Source: a bacterium
Lineage (GTDB): Bacteria > Oederibacteriota > CAKKQC01
Assembly: GCA_919901855.1 (NCBI GenBank)
Contig: CAKKQC010000071.1
Location: forward strand, 1-11,003
Direction of reading: 5' to 3'
Length of the DNA stretch: 11,003 nt
The notes beneath the pieces were generated by a model, which ran no database searches, had not been told where the DNA came from, and saw only the letters and a program-made list of their open reading frames with translations. The translations under genes were made by a program, and so were the position numbers. Below are positions 1 to 5,773 of the stretch, one piece after another. Within the stretch, counting starts at the first letter, position 1. Each line of letters opens with the position of its first letter.

Positions 1-48
1 CATTTCGGTCGAATCCGCGAGATCCTCTCGAGGATCCTCGGGGGCTGA
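1..48 (+). CDS. 3' end of an unidentified gene (partial)
   Basis: Frame 1 is open from the window edge and ends at TGA 46-48, reading HFGRIREILSRILGG. The arginine, isoleucine and leucine spacing looks like the end of an amphipathic helix, which would suit a real C-terminus, but fifteen codons cannot identify a family. It lies on the same strand as the next operon and is separated from it by a repeat and a long non-coding stretch. It could be a chance open frame. Confidence 0.3.
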   Translation, partial: HFGRIREILSRILGG

Positions 49-141
49 GCCGTCCCCACGCGATCTCCTCGCGGAGTGAGCCTGGCAGGCCTGGCCTGGA
101 ATTCCACCGGTGCACCTCCATCCCCTCCCTCCGTGCTCAGG

Positions 142-170
142 GAATCTAAGAATCTAAAGCGCGTCCCCGG
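142..170 (+). repeat. Family A separator repeat, copy 1
   Basis: Two tandem 8-mers (AATCTAAG, AATCTAAA) are followed by GCGCGTCCCCGG and then a pyrimidine-rich TCTTCT. The same block recurs at 1363, 1958, 4234, 5618, 7918 and 8021, always in this orientation. It marks the left border of the first complete module. Confidence 0.85.
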
Positions 171-484
171 TCTTCTGGCGGGGGGAGAGAATAAGCCATG
201 GACGCACCGGGATCCCACGACCACCTGCGCTGGGGGGTCGCTTACTCTCGCCGGGCCTCTCGGCCCGGGTCACTGAGTCCCGGATCTTCGCCGCCACATC
301 CACCGGTAGGGCGTCGTGCCTACTTTCGGCTCGCACCTTCGGCTCTGGGGCCTCTCGCCCTTGCAGGGTCGGTTTGCCCATTTCTTCCCGGTTTTCGGCG
401 ACAGGCTACGCGGGTCCTACCGGGTATATCCCCCGCGTTGTTGCCCCATGCGTCCGGTAGCATCATAGCACTGCGCTGCGTCGC
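171..484. other. Non-coding stretch with a strong hairpin
   Basis: No convincing gene is visible on either strand; the open frames here have no family motif. A perfect 7-bp GC hairpin lies at 251-268 (CCGGGCC, loop TCTC, GGCCCGG). The minus strand is open at 154-381 but its product is low-complexity and basic. The stretch could be leader RNA, a decayed mobile element or plain spacer. Confidence 0.4.
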
Positions 485-504
485 GTACCACTACTTGGTA
501 CAAT
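485..504 (+). promoter_or_regulatory. Operator and -10 box of the XRE-NTase operon
   Basis: A perfect inverted repeat GTACCA-N5-TGGTAC (485-490 and 496-501) overlaps a good -10 hexamer, TACAAT (499-504). I see no clear -35 at the matching distance. This is the classic arrangement for autorepression by the antitoxin encoded just downstream. The same half-sites occur at the promoter of the second ATPase. Confidence 0.6.
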
Positions 505-508
505 CCCC

Positions 509-865
509 ATGATGAGGGTTTCCATGGAGCGGATCCGCTCGCTGAGCCGGGCCCGGGGGATGACGGTGACGAGCGCGCTGGCGAAGGCGGGCGTGAGCCG
601 GAACGCCTTCTATTCCCTGGCCCGGCGGGATTCCATCCTGCCCCGGACGCTGCGCGCGCTCGGCGCCGGCCTGGGGGTTGAGCCGGAAGCCCTGCTCACC
701 CGTGACGACCCGCGGGCGGAGGCCATGAAGGCCCTGCTGGCCGAGGTGGAGGCCATCGCTCGGCGTCACCCGGGCGTGGATCGTGAGAACGTCCGGCACG
801 CCCTGCTCCTCCTGAAGCGGAAGCCCATCGAACGCCTGAGGCTGGCTCTTGCCCGCGCGCGGTAA
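509..865 (+). CDS. XRE-type HTH protein, probable antitoxin of a nucleotidyltransferase toxin
   Basis: The 118-residue product has an N-terminal helix-turn-helix (about residues 6-62): a first helix MERIRSLSRARGMTV, the turn ALAKAGVSRNAFYSLARRD, and the closing LRALGAGLGVEPEALL typical of XRE/Cro domains. The rest is a basic helical tail rich in Ala, Leu and Arg, a plausible toxin-binding segment. Three starts are possible. ATG 509 or 512 would give a nearly leaderless mRNA from the TACAAT -10 box; ATG 524 has a Shine-Dalgarno-like GAGGG six bases upstream. The stop lies 17 nt inside the next gene, so the two are translationally coupled. Role inferred: DNA-binding antitoxin and autorepressor acting on the GTACCA palindrome. 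An ordinary regulator paired with an NTase by chance is less likely. Confidence 0.75.
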   Translation: MMRVSMERIRSLSRARGMTVTSALAKAGVSRNAFYSLARRDSILPRTLRALGAGLGVEPEALLTRDDPRAEAMKALLAEVEAIARRHPGVDRENVRHALLLLKRKPIERLRLALARAR

Positions 866-1331
866 GCCGCGGCCCGGAGGCCCCCCGCTCTCCGCGGCGG
901 AGCTCCGCTTCCTGAGGGCGCTGGTCAGGGCCAAAGTGGACTTCATGATCGTGGGCCTGTCCGCAGCCGCCCTTCAGGGGGCCCCGGTGGTCACCCAGGA
1001 TGTGGACCTCTGGTTCCGGGACCTGAACGATCCGCGCCTTCATCGAACGCTCAGGAAGGTGGGATCGGGCATCCTGGAACCGGTGGGACTGAACCCGCCG
1101 GTGCTCCTGGGGGAGGGCGTCGACCTCTTCGATCTCGTTACGCACATGCACGGCCTGGAGGGGTTCGCGGAGGAGATGAAGCACGCGGTGCGGATCTCGC
1201 TGGGGTCCTTCCGGGTTCCGGTCCTGCCCCTCGACCGCGTCATCGCCAGTAAGCGGGCGCTGGGGAGGCCGAAGGACGAACTATACCTCCGAGTGCTCGC
1301 CGACACGCGCAAGGCGGTCCGCCGCCGCTGA
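849..1331 (+). CDS. Nucleotidyltransferase-fold protein, probable toxin of the XRE-NTase pair
   Basis: The 160-residue protein has the polymerase-beta NTase signature: IVGLSAAALQG (34-44), then TQDVDLWF (49-56) with the DxD metal ligands D51 and D53, and a probable third acid in GEGVDLFD (D92). The C-terminal IASKRALGRPKDELYLRVL (132-150) is the Lys/Arg block usual in AbiEii-like and related minimal NTases. The first Gly-Gly/Ser of the usual GS/GG motif is GL here, a small departure. The start is TTG 849, preceded by GAGG about seven bases upstream; it overlaps the upstream HTH gene by 17 nt. Known relatives act as type IV or type II toxins that modify tRNA or nucleotides; the target here is unknown. 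The stop codon is embedded in a separator repeat. Confidence 0.72.
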   Translation: MPARGKPRPGGPPLSAAELRFLRALVRAKVDFMIVGLSAAALQGAPVVTQDVDLWFRDLNDPRLHRTLRKVGSGILEPVGLNPPVLLGEGVDLFDLVTHMHGLEGFAEEMKHAVRISLGSFRVPVLPLDRVIASKRALGRPKDELYLRVLADTRKAVRRR

Positions 1332-1393
1332 TCGTCGCGGACGACGCCTCCACCTGCCCCGAGAATCTTAAAATCTGAAGCGCGTCCCCTGAT
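1324..1393 (+). repeat. Family A separator repeat, copy 2, extended form fused to the toxin stop codon
   Basis: The A core (1363-1389: AATCTTAA, AATCTGAA, then GCGCGTCCCC) is preceded by about 40 bp that also recur at 1920-1957 and, less exactly, at 7880-7917. The conserved block begins at CCGCTGATC, whose TGA is the stop of the NTase gene. It includes a small hairpin GTCG-CGGA-CGAC just after the stop, which might act as a weak terminator or structural part of the element. Confidence 0.85.
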
Positions 1394-1419
1394 TCCCCCA
1401 CCGCCGCCGTGCATGTGAA

Positions 1420-1448
1420 TTGACGCTTTGCCGTCAAGACGGTAGCAT
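1420..1448 (+). promoter_or_regulatory. Promoter and operator of the RelB-RelE pair
   Basis: The -35 box TTGACG (1420-1425) and -10 box TAGCAT (1443-1448) are 17 bp apart, and ATG 1458 is only nine bases beyond. A perfect inverted repeat TTGACG-N6-CGTCAA (1420-1437) covers the -35 and spacer, with a second smaller one CCGTC-AA-GACGG (1431-1442). These suit binding by the ribbon-helix-helix antitoxin for autorepression. Confidence 0.65.
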
Positions 1449-1457
1449 GGGGGTACC

Positions 1458-1682
1458 ATGACGACCAAGGCGACGATCTACCTGGATGCCAAGCTGCACC
1501 GGGCGGCGAAGGTCAAGGCGGCGCAGACGAACAACACGCTGTCCGCCGTGATGTCGAACGCGCTCCGGGAATCCCTGCGGGAGGACGCTATCGATCTGGC
1601 CGCGATCCGGACGCGCGCGAACGAGCCGGCGCGCTCCTTCGAGGCGGTGCTCAAAGACCTGAAGCGTGACGGTCTCCTATAA
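1458..1682 (+). CDS. Ribbon-helix-helix antitoxin (RelB/CopG type)
   Basis: The 74-residue product begins with a textbook ribbon-helix-helix: the strand TKATIYLDAKL (3-13), then helices HRAAKVKAAQTNNTLSAVMS (14-33) and NALRESLRED. The C-terminal segment EPARSFEAVLKDLKRDGLL (56-74) is the short toxin-wrapping tail typical of antitoxins paired with RelE/ParE toxins. Two copies would dimerise, bind the TTGACG palindrome, and neutralise the downstream toxin in the cytoplasm. ATG 1458 follows a -10 box by nine bases, with GGGGGT between. The gene overlaps the toxin gene by 17 nt. Family assignment is firm; which exact subfamily is not. Confidence 0.85.
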   Translation: MTTKATIYLDAKLHRAAKVKAAQTNNTLSAVMSNALRESLREDAIDLAAIRTRANEPARSFEAVLKDLKRDGLL

Positions 1683-1926
1683 CGTCGTCATCCGGCGGAG
1701 CGCGGAGAAGGAACTCCGCGGGATCCCGAAGGCGGATCTTGAGCGAATCACGAGGAAGATCAGGAGGCTCGGTGGGGAGCCCCGTCCCCACGGGGTGGAG
1801 AAGATGGAGGTCTCGGACCACTATCGGATCCGCCAGGGAGACTGGCGGGCGGTATACGCCGTGGACGACGCCGGGAAGACCGTTACCGTCCTGAAGGTCG
1901 GCAACCGCCGTGAGGTCTACCGCTGA
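1666..1926 (+). CDS. RelE/ParE-superfamily toxin
   Basis: The 86-residue protein shows the RelE pattern end to end: an opening strand VSYNVVIRRSAEKELRGIP (3-21), helices LERITRKIRRL, then EKMEVSDHYRIRQGDWRAVYAVDD (45-68) with the usual YRIRxGdwRvvY core, and a final strand VTVLKVGNRREVY (73-85). RelE relatives cleave mRNA on the ribosome; ParE relatives poison gyrase. The closing arginines and tyrosine (R81, R82, Y85) favour the ribonuclease side, by inference. The start is GTG 1666, 17 nt inside the antitoxin gene and with only a weak ribosome site, so it depends on coupled translation. Length is normal and the gene looks intact. A separator repeat starts at its stop codon. Confidence 0.87.
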   Translation: MTVSYNVVIRRSAEKELRGIPKADLERITRKIRRLGGEPRPHGVEKMEVSDHYRIRQGDWRAVYAVDDAGKTVTVLKVGNRREVYR

Positions 1927-1988
1927 TCCTCGCGAACGACGCCCCCACCTGCCCCGAGAATCTTAAAATCTGAAGCGCGTCCCCGGGT
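1920..1988 (+). repeat. Family A separator repeat, copy 3, fused to the RelE stop codon
   Basis: This nearly duplicates 1324-1393: it begins at CCGCTGATC, with TGA being the stop of the toxin gene, and ends in the A core (1958-1984) with GCGCGTCCCCGG. The two copies differ at only a handful of positions, although the genes in front of them are unrelated. Confidence 0.87.
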
Positions 1989-2046
1989 CTTTCCAACTTA
2001 AGGCCTCCGCCGGACGCCATGTGTTCCGGGACGGGAGAATCGCAGC

Positions 2047-2068
2047 GCAAGATCGCAAGAGTGTCCCC
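2047..2068 (+). repeat. Tandem 8-mer/GTCCCC separator, family F
   Basis: GCAAGATC and GCAAGAGT stand in tandem before GTCCCC, the same layout as family A with an unrelated 8-mer. It directly abuts the truncated left end of the small membrane-protein remnant, as if insertion or recombination at this site had removed the 5' part of that gene. Confidence 0.6.
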
Positions 2069-2070
2069 GA

Positions 2071-2232
2071 TATGACGTCAAGAATGCGGTCGGGTTCTGG
2101 GGATGCGTTGTCGGCTTCCTGAAGGGCTGTGTCTGGCCGGCGATCGTTGTGTACAAACCACGCGCTTTGGCTGAATATCCATCCACTGTTTGCAAGGGCC
2201 CTTTAGGCTCTTACAAGCCACAGCTCCGGTAA
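2071..2232 (+). pseudogene. Truncated copy of the small membrane-protein gene at 9211
   Basis: From about 2080 the frame reads KNAVGFWGCVVGFLKGC, then VWPAIVVYKPRA. This matches residues 48 onward of the intact gene at 9211-9513, with very high nucleotide identity over about 140 bp. The first half, with its start codon, is missing: homology begins abruptly after a GTCCCC repeat. The frame then runs through the palindromic repeat and ends at TAA 2230. Without a start or the first half of its hydrophobic stretch it should not make a functional protein. It shows that the small gene and its repeat move or duplicate together. Confidence 0.75.
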
Positions 2233-2298
2233 GTATCCATCCGTTGCTTGCAGGGGGCACTGTGTCTACAGTGACCCCTAAGTATGGCCCTCTCTTCT
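2148..2298 (+). repeat. Two tandem palindromic units ending in TAAGTATGGCCC
   Basis: Unit 1 (about 2148-2215) has the arm GCGCTTTGGCTGAATATCC, then ATCCACTGTTTGC and a hairpin AAGGGCC-CTTTA-GGCTCTT with one mismatch. Unit 2 (about 2216-2279) has TATCCATCCGTTGCTTGC and the hairpin AGGGGGCACTG-TGTCTA-CAGTGACCCCT (2252-2279, one mismatch). The array closes with TAAGTATGGCCCTCTCTTCT at 2279-2298. Similar units occur at 3656, 5652, 9241, 9427 and 10755 with different hairpin sequences. Confidence 0.8.
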
Positions 2299-2299
2299 G

Positions 2300-2357
2300 C
2301 GTTTTGTTCATTCCACTGAACAAAACGTTGACTCCCCGGGCCGGCGGCGGGTAGGGT
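2300..2357 (+). promoter_or_regulatory. Promoter region of ATPase 1 with a long perfect inverted repeat
   Basis: A perfect 11-bp inverted repeat CGTTTTGTTCA-N6-TGAACAAAACG (2300-2327) abuts a -35 box TTGACT (2328-2333). At 18 bp spacing lies TAGGGT (2352-2357), a poor -10, and ATG 2364 is six bases further. The palindrome is AT-rich against a GC-rich background and could be an operator, or a site recognised by the encoded protein. Confidence 0.6.
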
Positions 2358-2363
2358 GGAGGC

Positions 2364-3575
2364 ATGGGAGCCCCGTTTGTCCGCCGGGAGCTGTATGACG
2401 CCTTGGAAGGGAATCTGAGGGGGGCGCCGCGCCTGATCCAGGTCGTGACCGGCCCCCGCCAGGTCGGCAAGACGACCCTGGCCGTGCAGGTGCACGACCG
2501 GTGGCCGGGAACCCGGTCCTACGCCACGTCCGACGACCTGCGGACGCCGGATCGCGACTGGTTGCGCGCGCGATGGGAGGAGGCGAGGGCACAGGCGGGA
2601 CACCGGGGCCGGGACGGCCTCCTGGTACTGGACGAGGTCCAGAAGATTCCGGGGTGGAGCGAGACCGTCAAGTCCCTCTGGGACGGTGACCGCCGATCCC
2701 GCGTGCGATTGAGGGTGGTCCTGCTGGGATCCTCCGCCCTGCTCGTCGGGCGGGGCCTAACCGAGAGTCTTGCGGGCCGTTTCGAACTGCACAGGCATCC
2801 GCACTGGAGCTACCCCGAGTGCCGGGCGGCATTCGGCGTCTCGCTGGAGGAGTGGTGGCGCTTCGGAGGCTACCCGGCCGGGCTGCTGATGCGCCGCGAC
2901 CCGCCCCGCTGGAGCCGGTACATCCGCGATGCCATCATCGAGACCGTGATCGGCCGCGACATCCTGCTGACGTCGCCGGTGCAGAAGCCCGCCCTCCTGC
3001 GGCAGGTGTTCGGGATGGCCTGCGGCCATCCCGCGGAAATCGTGAGCCTTCAGAAGATGCTTGGCCAGCTGGTCGACGCGGGCAACGCCACCACGGTCGC
3101 GCACCATCTCCACCTCCTGTCCGCGGCATACCTCCTGGCGGTCCTGCCCCGTTGGAGCGGGAGCCGCCTCCTGATCCGGGGTTCCATCCCGAAGCTGATC
3201 GTCCGGGACAATGCCCTGGCCGACGCCATGGTCCCTCCCGACCTCGAGCGCGCCCGCCTGTTCGGGCCCATGCGTGGCCGGCTCATCGAGAACGCCGTGG
3301 GCGCCGCCCTCGTGGTCCTTTCCGAGCGGACCGGAGCCGAACTCTTCTACTGGCGGGACAGGCAGGACGAGGTGGACTTCGTCCTGCGGCATGGAAGCCG
3401 GCTGGTCGCGATCGAGGTAAAGTCCGGCCGTCCGCGGGCGTCCGGCCTCGCCGTATTCCGGCGCCGCTGGCCCACCGCCAAGTCCGTCCTCGTCGGGGGG
3501 ACGGGAGCAGACGACTGCCTGCCGTTGGACCGCTTCTTCGAGGACCCCTCCTCCGTCCTCAAAAGCGAACGTTAA
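2364..3575 (+). CDS. AAA_14/DUF4143 ATPase, copy 1
   Basis: The 403-residue protein has an N-terminal P-loop ATPase: Walker A GPRQVGKTT (30-38), Walker B LLVLDE (86-91), sensor GSS (122-124) and the family's FGGYP box (167-171). The C-terminal half matches DUF4143, with a winged-helix-like middle and a PD-(D/E)xK-like set of acids: E309, D338 in DEVDFVL, and IEVKSG (E351, K353). The full-length acid set suggests an active nuclease-like domain, but no activity is established for this family as far as I know. ATG 2364 follows GGTGGAGGC and lies six bases from a putative -10. The last residues, VLKSER, and the stop overlap a GTCCCC-type repeat, so the C-terminus may have been supplied by that element. 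It stands alone, without a partner gene. Confidence 0.85.
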   Translation: MGAPFVRRELYDALEGNLRGAPRLIQVVTGPRQVGKTTLAVQVHDRWPGTRSYATSDDLRTPDRDWLRARWEEARAQAGHRGRDGLLVLDEVQKIPGWSETVKSLWDGDRRSRVRLRVVLLGSSALLVGRGLTESLAGRFELHRHPHWSYPECRAAFGVSLEEWWRFGGYPAGLLMRRDPPRWSRYIRDAIIETVIGRDILLTSPVQKPALLRQVFGMACGHPAEIVSLQKMLGQLVDAGNATTVAHHLHLLSAAYLLAVLPRWSGSRLLIRGSIPKLIVRDNALADAMVPPDLERARLFGPMRGRLIENAVGAALVVLSERTGAELFYWRDRQDEVDFVLRHGSRLVAIEVKSGRPRASGLAVFRRRWPTAKSVLVGGTGADDCLPLDRFFEDPSSVLKSER

Positions 3576-3590
3576 AGCACGTCCCCGTAT
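3556..3590 (+). repeat. Divergent GTCCCC element overlapping the end of ATPase 1
   Basis: AAAAGCGAACGTTAAAGCAC followed by GTCCCC (3581-3586) resembles the family A right half (TGAAGCGCGTCCCC) and has the same orientation. It lacks clean tandem 8-mers. The ATPase stop TAA at 3573-3575 falls within it. Confidence 0.5.
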
Positions 3591-3655
3591 CTCCCCGGCT
3601 GGCGGAAGCGGTGAAGTGGTCGCAGGCGCCTGACCGTCTCCCCGGGGGGGGGGAA

Positions 3656-3790
3656 TTTGGCTGAATATCCATCCACTGTTTGCAGGGGCCGCTTCGGCCC
3701 TTAGAAGCCACGCGCTTTGGGTGAACAACTATCCACTGCTTCCAGAGGCCGCTGTTTCCACAGCGGCCTCTAAGTATGGCCCCATCTTCT
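3656..3790 (+). repeat. Two tandem palindromic units ending in TAAGTATGGCCC
   Basis: Unit 1 (3656-3702) contains GGCTGAATATCCATCCACTG and the hairpin AGGGGCC-GCTTC-GGCCCTT (3684-3702). Unit 2 starts at GAAGCCACGCGCTTTGGGTG and carries a perfect 11-bp hairpin AGAGGCCGCTG-TTTCCA-CAGCGGCCTCT (3744-3771). It ends with TAAGTATGGCCCCATCTTCT (3771-3790). A run of ten G (3644-3653) lies just before the array. Confidence 0.82.
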
Positions 3791-3822
3791 GCCAGGGATT
3801 CATCGAGATTTCCGGGGCGCGG

Positions 3823-4041
3823 TCAGTCGCGGGTCGTGCGGATATCCGCGGGGTCGATCTCGAACTCGTGCTTCTTCGCGAAGGCCAGGAAGGACTCCAC
3901 CGTGATCCACCTCTTCCCGCCCGGGAGGTGGGGGCCCGTGAGGTGTCCCTGGTTGAACCAGCGCTGGATCGAGAAGGTCGAGACCCCGAGCAGGCGCCCG
4001 GCCTGGGTAGTCGTCAGGTACTTCGGCATCCCCTTCTTCAT
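3823..4041 (-). CDS. Excisionase/MerR-like helix-turn-helix protein
   Basis: The 72-residue product is a single HTH_17-type domain: YLTTTQAGRLLGVSTFSIQRW (8-28) forms the helix-turn-helix, followed by the wing NQGHLTGPHLPGGKRWITVES and a helix FLAFAKKHEFEID. Such proteins bind DNA as phage or transposon excision factors, or as small BldC-like regulators. The start at 4041 is chosen because ATG lies six bases past a -10 box with GGCGGG between, the same layout as neighbouring genes; ATG 4029 is an alternative that keeps the whole domain. The frame is open further upstream to 4164 but that part looks like non-coding sequence. It is alone on the minus strand, with repeats on both sides and no integrase in sight. 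Its targets may be the repeats or ATPase 2; this is speculation. Confidence 0.75.
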   Translation of the reverse strand: MKKGMPKYLTTTQAGRLLGVSTFSIQRWFNQGHLTGPHLPGGKRWITVESFLAFAKKHEFEIDPADIRTTRD

Positions 4042-4047
4042 CCCGCC

Positions 4048-4076
4048 ATTGTGGCCTGCCGCGAAGCAGAAGGCAA
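4048..4076 (-). promoter_or_regulatory. Promoter of the HTH gene
   Basis: On the minus strand TTGCCT (4076-4071) and CACAAT (4053-4048) are 17 bp apart, and the ATG at 4041 is six bases past the -10. Each box matches the consensus at four of six positions. Confidence 0.45.
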
Positions 4077-4233
4077 CCAGGGGCACGCCCCCACCCTTTT
4101 CCGTGTGCGATAATGCACTTGGCGTTCGGGGGACCCAGCGGCACCGGAAAAAGCTGCATCTCAATGGGCACCTTCCGGACGCCAGGCTTCATCTCTCCCG
4201 CGCCCTCCCGCAACCGCCGTGTCCTGACCCCAA

Positions 4234-4260
4234 GAATCTAAGAATCTAAAGCGCGTCCCC
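4234..4260 (+). repeat. Family A separator repeat, copy 4
   Basis: AATCTAAG and AATCTAAA in tandem, then GCGCGTCCCC and TGAT. It lies between two minus-strand genes but keeps the plus-strand orientation. The surrounding region 4080-4366 holds no gene that I can support. Confidence 0.85.
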
Positions 4261-4324
4261 TGATATGCCGGTGGTGTGGCAGGGGAAGGGCGGGGCTACC
4301 CGCCCTCCCCTATGCCGATTCCTC

Positions 4325-4357
4325 TCGAAGGGTCGAAGGGCTGAAGCCCGTCCCCGG
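4325..4357 (+). repeat. Family C separator: tandem TCGAAGGG with GTCCCC
   Basis: Two exact copies of TCGAAGGG (4325-4332 and 4333-4340) precede CTGAAGCCCGTCCCCGG. The 3' half resembles family A (TGAAGCGCGTCCCC) while the 8-mers are unrelated. It lies immediately after the 3' end of ATPase 2. Confidence 0.65.
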
Positions 4358-4366
4358 ATGCCCGAG

Positions 4367-5515
4367 CTAGAGCCCTTTGTGCCCGATGCTCCCGGCGAGA
4401 AGCGCCAGCGGAGTCAGCGCGATAGCATGCCCGCCGTAATCCCTGGATTCGATCCGGGCGATATCGGGGGCCACCAGGAGCAGGCGAGCCCCGGGATAGG
4501 CGCGGGCGAAGGCGAGGAGCCCGCTCGGGTTGAACTCCCCGGCCTTCCACTTGCACTCGATGGCGACCGGAGGGGCACCCCGGCGCGCCAGCACGAAGTC
4601 CACCTCGTTCCCGTGCTTGTCCCTCCAATACGAGACCTGCCGGGTCTGCAGTCCCGCGTGTAGTTCGTTCAAGACGAGGTGCTCGTACAGGAACCCACGG
4701 CGTTCCCCCGAGATCGTATCCCAGCCGTTGAAGTAGCAGACGAATCCCGTGTCGAAAGCGTATACCTTGGGTGCGGCGACGATCTCGATGGCCCGGCGCG
4801 AGTTGAAGGGCCGGATCACGTGTGCGACGTGGGTTTCCTCCAGGACGTTGAGGTAGGACCCCAGCGTGACGCGGCTGACTTCGCATGGGGCCGCGTAGGT
4901 GGTGGCTTCGAAGATTCCCCCGCTGCGGCGAAACAGGAGACCCATGAACCGCTGGAAGGAAACTCTCCGCTGCAGACGGAAGAGCTCCTCAATGTCCCTG
5001 GCCCAGTAGGCGTCCATCCACTCCAGAAACGTCCGATCCTCCGGCTTGGCGGCCTGAAAGAAGGGCGGTAGGCCTCCGTGCAACATGCGGTGTTCCAAGC
5101 TGGTTCTCCGGAACTCCTTCGCATCGGCGGTCGTCATGGGAGTCAGCCAGAGGCTGGTCTTCCGCCCCGTCAGCGTGTCACGGAACTTGCGGGAGGCACC
5201 GAGGGTGGATGAGCCGGTCGCCAGCACGTGAATGTCCGGAAAGTAGTCTGCCGCGATCTTGAGAAGCTCCGAGGGGTCCGCCAGTTTGTGAATCTCGTCC
5301 AGGATGATCCGTTTCCGGCGGAGCTTCTTGAGAAACTTCTCCGGATCCTCCATGAGGTTCCGGACGCGGGGGAGCTCGCAGTCGAAGTACTCGACTCGGG
5401 GAAGCGATCGTGACAGGACGGTCTTGCCTGAACGACGAACGCCCGAGAGCCAGGTGACGGACCGCTGGAGCCAGGCGTCTTCCAGCAGGGCGGACCAAAT
5501 CCTTCGCCTGACCAT
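4367..5515 (-). CDS. AAA_14/DUF4143 ATPase, copy 2
   Basis: The 382-residue protein carries Walker A GVRRSGKT (25-32), Walker B RIILDE (69-74), sensor GSS (101-103) and a GGLPPF box (147-152) where relatives have GGYP. The DUF4143 half ends with YEHLVLNEL (E278), GNEVDFVL (D306) and VAIECKWK (E320, K322), a PD-(D/E)xK-like arrangement in which ECK replaces the more usual EVK. It is only distantly similar to its two neighbours of the same family, so it is not a recent duplicate. The ATG at 5515 lies nine bases past a TAGGAT -10 box and after AGGATGGG. It is the only large minus-strand gene in the window and stands alone. Biochemical role unknown; ATP-driven DNA or nucleoprotein handling is an inference. 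Confidence 0.85.
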   Translation of the reverse strand: MVRRRIWSALLEDAWLQRSVTWLSGVRRSGKTVLSRSLPRVEYFDCELPRVRNLMEDPEKFLKKLRRKRIILDEIHKLADPSELLKIAADYFPDIHVLATGSSTLGASRKFRDTLTGRKTSLWLTPMTTADAKEFRRTSLEHRMLHGGLPPFFQAAKPEDRTFLEWMDAYWARDIEELFRLQRRVSFQRFMGLLFRRSGGIFEATTYAAPCEVSRVTLGSYLNVLEETHVAHVIRPFNSRRAIEIVAAPKVYAFDTGFVCYFNGWDTISGERRGFLYEHLVLNELHAGLQTRQVSYWRDKHGNEVDFVLARRGAPPVAIECKWKAGEFNPSGLLAFARAYPGARLLLVAPDIARIESRDYGGHAIALTPLALLAGSIGHKGL

Positions 5516-5524
5516 CGTGGTCCC

Positions 5525-5573
5525 ATCCTAGCGTGGAGGTGTACCAAACGCAAGCGCACTTACGTATGGTACA
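5525..5573 (-). promoter_or_regulatory. Promoter and operator of ATPase 2
   Basis: On the minus strand TTGCGT (5553-5548) and TAGGAT (5530-5525) are 17 bp apart and the start codon is nine bases on. An inverted repeat TGTACCA (5540-5546) ... TGGTACA (5567-5573), with a 20-bp spacer, places one arm between the promoter boxes and the other upstream. The GTACCA/TGGTAC half-sites equal those in front of the XRE gene at 485-501. Confidence 0.5.
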
Positions 5574-5617
5574 GTCCGGTCTCTCGGGGGCGTCCGCCGT
5601 CCCCGCCCGTGCCCCGA

Positions 5618-5643
5618 GAATCTTAAAATCTAAAGCGCGTCCC
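5618..5643 (+). repeat. Family A separator repeat, copy 5
   Basis: AATCTTAA and AATCTAAA in tandem, then GCGCGTCCC, preceded by the GCCCCGAG also seen in copies 2, 3 and 6. It separates the divergent promoters of ATPases 2 and 3, next to the structured element at 5652. Confidence 0.83.
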
Positions 5644-5651
5644 TGGGCTTC

Positions 5652-5769
5652 CTCATCCACTGCTTCCAGCGAGCGTTGCACGGAGTTGCGACATCACGGA
5701 GCAACTCCAAGGCGTTCGTCCGCGAACGCACGGCTTCGGCAACGCCCGCTAAGTATGGCCCCCTCTTCT
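5652..5769 (+). repeat. Cloverleaf-like palindromic element ending in TAAGTATGGCCC
   Basis: The left arm CATCCACTGCTTCC is shared with the other palindromic units. An outer stem AGCGAGCGTTGC/GCAACGCCCGCT (5668-5679 with 5739-5750, one mismatch) encloses two perfect hairpins: GGAGTTGC-N11-GCAACTCC (5682-5708) and GCGTTCG-TCCG-CGAACGC (5712-5729), joined by AAG. The right end is TAAGTATGGCCCCCTCTTCT (5750-5769). The inner pair of hairpins has the same plan as the insertion at 10531-10576. Confidence 0.8.
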
Positions 5770-5773
5770 CCGG

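Noticed and set aside
154-381. Small minus-strand gene in the first non-coding stretch
   Set aside because: No family pattern, no ribosome site that stands out, and composition like non-coding GC-rich DNA.
491-1184. Minus-strand open frames opposite the XRE-NTase pair
   Set aside because: They overlap two genes with recognisable domains and coupled starts; their products look like antisense translation.
2757-3728. Minus-strand open frame of 323 codons opposite ATPase 1
   Set aside because: Same reason: antisense of a well-supported gene, low-complexity composition and no motif.
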